Source: Lepisosteus oculatus (Eukaryota > Chordata > Actinopteri > Semionotiformes > Lepisosteidae). Taken from it: DNA of 64,000 nt. The translations under genes and the position numbers were made by a program. The stretch spans positions 26,430,570 to 26,494,569 of the forward strand of contig NC_090707.1 of assembly GCF_040954835.1 (NCBI RefSeq), written 5' to 3'. Positions 11,501-20,500 of the stretch are shown here, piece after piece; positions within the stretch are counted from its first letter, which is position 1, and each line of letters starts with the position of its first letter. The notes beneath the pieces were generated by a model. It did not search any database, was not told the DNA's origin, and worked only from the letters and a program-made list of their open reading frames with translations.

Positions 11501-14500
11501 ACATGTTTTCTGAAACGGTCTCCTCGTCTCCTTCCAGTTTCCCCAACGTAGATAGCCCGGCATTTTTTGCAGGAGATACAGTAAATGAGGTTGCTGGAGG
11601 TACAGGATATCGTCTGGGTTATCCGGAATTGACCTGAGGGGCTCTGAATGAGCGTGTTATCAGATATGCATTTGCAGGTGATGCAGGGAATTCTGTTGCA
11701 GGGGAACGTGCCTGGTGGGGATGATTGCCGAGTGCGGTCAAGGGAGCTGTGAACCAGAAGTTTACGTAGATTGGGTTGTCAGCGGTATGACATGATTGGG
11801 TGGTTAGAAAAAAGGGTACCGATAGAGGGATCGCCCTGTAAAATGGAGTAGTTGTTAATGATGGTCCTGTGGATAGAAAGTGGGTTAGAGTGGTAGGGAA
11901 GCACCAAAGGAATGCGATTGTGTGACCGAGAGTTCCTTGTTGAGTTGATGATCCGAGAGCTATTTTTGGCCGGTGTGAGGGCCCTATTGATAACATGGGT
12001 GGGGTATCCTCTGTTGATGAAAAAAGAATACATTTTGAGTGCTTGGTTCTTGAAATCCATGCCCTCACTGCAGAGTCAACATAGCCTGAGGAACTGTGAA
12101 AAAGGGAGAGAGTTTTTGGTGTGAGTCAGATGAAAAGAGCTGTACAGGAGATAGCCGTGTGAATCTGTGGGTTTGTAATAGACTGAGGATGAGAGTCGTG
12201 GATGGTTAAATCATAAATCTATGTCTAGAAACAGAAGAGTTGTGGAAGATATGTTAACTGTATATTTGAGGGACGGGTGAGAGTTAGTGAATTGATGCAG
12301 GAAGTGCTCTAGCTGGTCATTAGAGCATGTAGCAGCACCAACACAGTCATCGATGTATCGCTTGTAGAGGTCAGGACAAAGCCAGTATAGGAAACAAAGA
12401 AGCATTCTACCCAGCCAACAAAAATATTGGCATAGTTAGGTTACATCCTGGTGCCCATGGCGACTCCACTAACCTGCTGATAAAAAAGGTTATTAAATGA
12501 GAAGGTATTGAGTGTGAGAACCAATTCCGCAAGACACTAGAGTGTGGGTGGGTGGATCAAGCACCGTGCATTTGTCTAGCATGTGCTTGAGGGCTGTAAG
12601 CCCGTCATAGTGGGGAATAATGGTGTAGAGAGACGTGATATCCATGGTAAAATGTAGCATTCTGGACCCTGAAATTGGAAATCATTGGAGGGCATGGTTA
12701 GTATCCTTGATATATGAGGGAAGCATTTCAACCAGAGGTCTCATAAGGCTGTCGAGAAAAGCAGAGATGAGCGCAGTTGGACAACTGCATGCTGAAACAA
12801 TGGGGCGTCCAGGGGTATCGGGTGTGTAGATTTTGGGAAGGAGATAGAATTGGGGTTGGTTGCTGATAAGAAGAGAGATAGTGGATACTACTTCTTTCTG
12901 GTAGTCAGTGGTAGGATCCTGTTGGAGAGGACGGTAGGCAAAAGTATCGGTTAATTGTCTGGAGGCTTCCTTAATGTACAGGTCTTTTTGCCACACCACA
13001 ACAGTTCCTCTTTTGTCTGCTGGTTTGATGACAATATCATCCCTGTTGTGGAGAGATTGGAGTGCCTGAGTTTCTCCTTGGGTGAGGTTAGACCTGTGTT
13101 TCCTGGGTGTGGAAAGGGTATTGGGAACTTGAATTTTGCATGGGTTAATAAAGTAATCAACTGGTGGGAAACGGCTAGAATGGGGAGTCCAAGAGCTCCG
13201 TTTAGGATTAATATTGTTAATGGAATCAGTGATCAGGTTGTTGTCTGCTAACGCTGATGAGAAGTCGTCAGCAAAATGAGCTTTGAGCTGAATCCTGAGG
13301 TAAAAACAGTTGAGATCAACTTGGGTTTGTGGGATGTTCAGCTTCTTGAGAACTGGAACAAAACTGAGACCTTTGCTACTGGATGGATGGATATCACATC
13401 TCTCCACACCATCATTCCCCCAAATGACAGTCTTACAGCACATGCTAACATGCTAGACAAACGCACAGTGCTTGATCCACCCACCCACACTCTAGTGTGT
13501 CTTGCGGAACTAGATCTCACATTCAATGCCTTCTCATTTAATAACCATTTTTAACAGCAGATTAGTGGAGTCGCCATGGGCACCAGGATGGGACCTAGCT
13601 ATGCCAATATTTTTGTTGGCTGGGTAGAAGAATGCTTCTTTGCTTCCTATACTGGCTTTGTCCCTGACCTCTACAAGCGATACAGCGATGACTGCATCAG
13701 TGCCGCTACAAGCAATTATGACCAGCTAGAGCACTTCCTGCATCAATTCACTAACTCTCACCCGTCCCTCAAATATACAGTTAACATATCTTCCACAACT
13801 CTTTTGTTTCTAGACATAAATTTGTGTTAGCCATCCACGACTCTTATCCTCGGTCTATTACAAACCCACAGATTCACACAACTATCTCCTGTACAGCTCT
13901 TTTCATCCCACTCACACCAAAACTCTCTCACTTTTTCACAGTTTCTCAGGCTACGTTGACTCTGCAGTGAGGGCATAGATTTCAAGAACCAAGCACTCAA
14001 AATGTATTCTTCTTTCATCAACAGAGGATACCCCACCCATGTTATCGATAGGGCCCTCACCCGGGCCAAAAATAGCCCTCGGATCATCAACTCAACAAGG
14101 AACTCCTGGGTCTCACAACCGCATTCATTTGGTGCTTCCCTACCACTCTAACTCTAACACTTTCGATCCCCAGTACCATTATTAACAACTACTCCATTTT
14201 ACAGGGTGATCCCTCTATCAGTACCCTTTTTTCTAACAACCCAATCATCTCATACCGCCGACCACCAAATCTACATAAACTTCTAGTTTACAGCTCCCTT
14301 GACCGCACTCGGCAATCACCCCCCCCAGGCACCTTCCCCTGCAACAGAACTCGCTGCATCACCTGCAAATACATATCTAACAACATGCTCATTCAGACAT
14401 TCAGACGACATCCTGTACCTCCAGCAACCTCATTTACTGTATCTCCTGCAAAAAATGCCCAGCTATCTACATTGGGGAAACCGGAAGGAGACTAGGAGGC

Positions 14501-17500
14501 CACTTCAGAGAATATGTAAGGGCTGTGAAGATGAAAGATTTCTCCAAGCCCATAGTTTCTCATTTCACCTCAGATGGCCACAATCACACTGATCTCTGTC
14601 TCTGTTCTCAAAGAAGGGTTTCTCAACTCACATAGCAGAAAAACAACAGAAACGAACCTCATCCTTAAACTAGGTTCACACCACACCCCTTCTCTCAACG
14701 ACCAACTTATTTTCATGTAATTTTCTCTATTTTCATGCAGGTTTTGATTTCACTCCTTTCCGGTTCAGTTCCGGCGCCGGCAAGATGGCGACAGTTTACA
14801 GAAAGCTCTCTCGTTGTGTGACTGTTTTAATGTTTATTTATACGTTAATACTCTTGTTTTGTGTTTGACGCTCAATGGCTATCATTACTTATGACAGACA
14901 AACACTTTTAAACCTGAAGACAGACTCCTTAGGGTCATCAAACAACTTTTTTCACATACTGGACCCCACCTGCCGAACCGGACAAAGATGCGGCGAACAT
15001 CAACAACAGGTGGACAGGCGCCGGGGGAGATGAGGCGGCATACTAGCACGTCTACGGAGGCGTCTGCACTGACCACTGCTGCCGTCTATTTTGTTAGCTA
15101 ATGTTCAACCACTGGACAATAAGATAGATGAGCTACATTGTCGGGTCAATGCGGAAAGGGACCTGAGGAAATGCTGCGTTTACGCCTTCACTGACGTGCA
15201 GGTAATCTCTAAATCCTGCTCACCAAATCTAGAACACCTGACCATAAAGTGTCGACCCTTTTATTTGCCGAGGGAGTTTTCTGCCACAATTATTACATCT
15301 GTTTACATTCAACCTCAAGCCTGTGTGGAAACAGCACACAGCGAACTCCATGACATTATCAACAAGCATGAAAACTCCCACCTGGAAGCCATCTCAATTA
15401 TAGTCGGGGACTTCAACCACTGCAATCTGAGGAAAGTACTGCAAAAATTCATTCAGCACGTCACTGTACTGACAAGAGGAGGCAATATTTTGGACTACTG
15501 CTAGACAACAATAAAAGGAGCATACAAAGAAAGTTTCGTCAAGTTTCGGACCACATCGCTCTCCTGTTGCTTCCGGACTACAAACAGAAGCTGAAGACCT
15601 CTCCCATTGTGAACAGGTCAGTGCACTGTTGGTCTGAGGAGGTGGAAAGCAGGTTAATAGACTGCTTTGACTGTACAGACTGGGACGCATTCAGAGCTCC
15701 CGACACAGATTTAAATGAGTATACGGATGCAGCCACCAGCTATATTAAATATTGCACTGACATTTGTGTACCAGAAAAGAAAATTAGGACATTTCCAATC
15801 AGAAACCGTGGTTCAACAATGACATTCGATATAAAATAAAAGATAAAATCCCTTCCTGATGAGCGTAACCATTTCTATGCCTGCTTTGATCCTCTGAACA
15901 TGGGCACTGCTGAGAAGACACCAAGTGTACCACCCAGTAGCATTAATGTCTGTGGTGATGAAATGCCTGGAGAAGCTGGTGTTGTCACACATCAACTCCT
16001 CAATCCCTGGACCCCTTGCAGTTCGCCCACCAGAACAACAGATTAGTGGATGATGTTGTCTCCCTAGCTCTGCATGTGAGAATGTTATTTGTGGACTATA
16101 GTTCAGCATTCAATTCCATCATACCCAGCCAACTGGTGACAAAGCTCAGGGGATTAGGTCTGTGCAACTTTGTCTGCAACAGGCTGCTGGACTTCCTAAT
16201 CGAGAGACCACAGGTGATGCGGATAGGTAATAAAACATCAACACCACTCACCGTGAACACTGTAACCCCACAAGGCTGCTGTCTGAGTCCAAGGTTGTAA
16301 TCCCCGTTCACTCACGACTGCACAGCAAGACACAGCAACAACCGCATCATTAAATTTGTGGATGACACCACTATAATAGGCCTGATCAGCGATGATGACG
16401 CGTCCACTTACAGGGATGAAGTCGGACAGCTGCTTAGGTGGTGTAATACTATAGCAATAACCTTGAATTGAACGTAAATAAAACAAAAGAGCTAATAGCG
16501 GACTTTCGGAGACAAAGGCCACACACTCACAGGCCACTCAGTATTGAATGAACGGAAGTGGAAACAGTCACCAGCTTTAGGTTTTTGGGAATTCACATTT
16601 CTAATGATCTAACCTGGACTGCTCTATCTTGAAGAAGATTTAGCAGCGTCTCTATTTCCTGAGGTGCCTCAAAAACGATGGGGGATGCCAGTACCTATGT
16701 TGGTGAACTTCTACCGCTGCACCATCGAGAGCGTCCTCACCAATGTGATCACCGTGGGGTACGGCAACACCTCTTCTCGAGAAAGAAAGGCACTGCAGAG
16801 GATGGTGAATGAGGCCCAGAAGATCATCGCCTGTGGTGTCATCACCGAGATTATACAGCTCTATGATGACTACTGCCATGGTAGAATTCTGGCCATCACA
16901 GAGGCCATCACCACCCCGGGCATGAGCTCTTCACCCCACTGCCCTCAGGTAAGAGATACAGGAGCATACAGACACTTACCATTAGATTCGTCAATAGCTT
17001 CTATCCATAAGCAGTGCAACATATAGCCCCTCGGACCACATGTACACCATTTACCTCATTATGATTTCTTATTTACTGCACATCTCTAGGCATTGTTTAC
17101 ATATCTGCATTGTTTACATTCAAACTGTTTACTTGTTATCTTGTACATTGTCTGCTGTTTGTTTGTATATTGTCTTGATGCACTGTCTGCACTTTGTGTT
17201 TTTACACTTGTTTTAACAATCGAAAAGGCTTTCTGTAAGTAAGAATTCCATTGTACCAGTACATGTACTGGTTACACATGGCAATAAAATTCAAGTTAAA
17301 ATTCAAGTTCTTCACCCTTCTGCACTTCGCACTTCCTGAGTGGCATCTCTGCCCCTCTTGCCACTTCCCCTCTCCCAACTTTTGTTCTTCTGTGCTATTT
17401 AATCTTTGCTGTCTGCACTGTCTTTCTCACACCTGAAGAAGGCTTCACAGCTGAAACGTTGTGATTTCTCTCTTCTCTTTTCAGCATGGAATAAACCTAT

Positions 17501-20500
17501 TATTTGTTCCTTTGCAGACCACGCAAGCTGATGCAGTTACCCACCTGAACTCATTAAACTAAGAACGCATGCTGGAACACTAATTGCACACTGGCTGTAA
17601 CTCAGTAGATAACAAATCAAACCTGTAATCCTTACTCACCTCCTACATATCTCCAGTAAAAAGGTATAATGTCATTCCAGTGGATTACCAGATGTTGGAT
17701 GCCAAAGAAGGTCAAAGCAGAACTTACACAGAACAAAAACACAAATATACCCTAGAAAAAACAGAAATGCATTGACAGTATTTTAGAAATAGAAGCCTAG
17801 TTCATTTGTTGCTCGTAACAATTGCTATTGCTATACATTATTGCTTAAATAGTTAACATAGACTTTTAAAATACTTTTTTACTAATTAAGGTGCTCAACT
17901 TTTCTTTTTGGGTTACAAATGTTTCTTATGGTAAGATGTAACATCGCCTTCTAAAATGACAAATATCATTAAACTGCTGGATACTAAAATATATTAGCTG
18001 TCTGGTTTCATTTTTTAGATGTTTGAAAAATAACAAGATATTAAAGCTGCTACTTACCTTTGGCACAAAACGTTCAAGCATGAACACTGTTAGAACTGAT
18101 ATAGAAAGAATACTGAGGCAAAGTCCCACACAATAATAAAATATGGTACTCCTGCCAAAAGAAAATACATTTATTAACCACCTTTGATATGACAAAATAC
18201 TGCACTTTTTAGGGGGAAACAGGACAAGTGAATTCCTATATTTAGTCTACAATGAATTATTAATTTAATCAATTTGTTTAACCAATTCTTGAATTAAATG
18301 TGGGGAAGAAGTGAAAAGGGTCATTGTAGGGTTTAATTTAAATGTCATTTTCTTTAGGCAATGGCTATGCTATCATGTGACAAGGAAGTCTTGTCTTTCT
18401 TGCTACACCATAATTACCAATCTTGTCAGCTTGTTACTCTAAATGCTGTTCTCTCCACCAGAAGTGCAAATGATCCCTTGAATACTACAATGCAGCATGA
18501 GAGATTTAAAAGGACTTCAAGTCAGCCAAATAATTAATTACCCCAATTTTCATTTTAACCCATGGTATACTGTATGTAGCTTACTGATTTGTGCTATATT
18601 CCACTAGTAAGTACATTCAGCAAGCAGACTCATGTCTGTAATTTCTGCCAAAGGGCCCTCTACCAAATACTGATTCAGGGGAATTAAACTAATTGAATCA
18701 GTTACTTTTATATAATCTTTTTATATTTATAATTAAATTAGGAGGATCTATAGAATTTTGTTTTCACTTTGACATTATAGAATATTTTGTGTGGAGCAAT
18801 GGCAAAAAGTCCCAATTACATAATCATTTCATATTGTAACACATGCAACAAAGTCCAGGAGAGGTCGATACTTTTCATAGCCACTGTATCTACAGCTTGA
18901 TTAGGGGTTCCATCTTTTGATGGTCAAATAATGTAAAAAATATATATATACAGGTATATACATTGCGGTCAAGGAACATTTCTTAGGACATGTTACAGGG
19001 CTTACTGATAATCTAGTTTCTGTGTCTAAAATTAAGCAATTATGTTAATACCAGTGTTGGTGGTAACCCATAATAAGCAGTAACAGATGAGGACTTTCAG
19101 CACTCAGTCATAAAGTGGCACAATATTCAATTTTAAAAGCAGAACAAACGGTACATTTTATGTAACTCACATAGATTAGAATAAATAGGACTTATTATAA
19201 GGGCAAATACAGTATAAAATCAAATATACAAGCAAAATATAAAATATTACCTCAAGGGAAATACTGTATATAAATAATCATATTATTCTGCAAAACTTAC
19301 TATTAATCAATTTAGATCAACATAGTGAGATAACAGTATCTACTAACAGGATTTTCTTGGGGAATTTTTTTGAGTGAACTGCTAGGTCTATACATTCAAG
19401 GATATGAGATCAGGAAATCTTAATCCTTCTTTCCTTGATCCTGTTTTAAATATTTAACGTTGTTTTTTTTATTTTGGGGGGCAAGATAGCACAATTCCAA
19501 CACCCACTGCTTAGTACAGAATGATACAGTTGTGAATGACCTACTGCAGCATAGAAGGCTTAGGAATTATTTGAACGGTTTGCATAGATTCTCCCAACAA
19601 ATAATTTCTTTATGACAAGATCTACTGGAAGTATCTTTAAATGCAACAAGCTAAAAAAACACTTATAACTTCCTCACAATACACACAAGGGAATCATTAT
19701 AACTAAGGTTTTAAAGCTGAATAAAATCAATGTGCTGAATAAAATCAATATATTGTATCCAATATATTTTCTCTCATATATTGGATACAAATCATCACCA
19801 ATTATAAATGTGGTTAACATCTGATGACTGCATGAACACTACTACAAAGAAGCAGATGTTTAAACCACCATAGCAGTCATCAGCCATATCTACCATTATC
19901 CAAAATGGATTCATAGATCAACAAGATTTTTTTTAAAAAACAAAGTTTTGTGGGAATCTGGAACTAGTGAACCAGCTATACTGTCAAGTTGATATACTGT
20001 CCTTTTTATTAAAAAAATGGTTAATAATACATTGCATGAGCTAAATCGGCTAAACAGCCTCATCTGTAACATTTCTTATGATGGGTAAACTGGGACTTTC
20101 AAAATTGCACGTAAACATAATCAGTGTAAACATAATCAGTGTTTTCCCACAAACTATAGAACACCCTTTAGGTACAGTTTCCTAAACTGCAATAGCTAAA
20201 ATGATAAATGCATCTGGAAAAGACAAAAAATAAAAGATAAAAATAAAACTTAATTATTATTTTATGAGGCACTTATTGATACCCAGCAGACACAGAGTGC
20301 AATGTATATCCTGCAGTAAAAAAACAACATTGCATTTTACTGTGACTGTAAATTCACTGGTTTCAATTTTATGTAGACAAGTCTTTTTATAAAAACTCTA
20401 TCATCAAATTACCTGCACAATGCTCCAGCCAAGTAGTAGAGGATCGCTCCACAACAGAACAGGGAAAACTGATATTTATTAAACTCTGAAATTATTAATG

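Larger units (their letters stand above)
11038..17565. mobile_element. Penelope-like head-to-head dimer with 14-bp TSD, split by an L2 LINE
   Basis: The perfect direct repeat CATTAAACTAAGAA (11038-11051 and 17552-17565) encloses a minus-strand Penelope copy (11052 to about 13384) joined head-to-head to a plus-strand copy (about 13385-14760, resuming 17309-17551). The two outer edges are the 3' tails. The whole pair therefore behaves as one insertion into nemp2 intron 6, later interrupted by the L2 LINE at 14761-17308. Confidence 0.88.
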
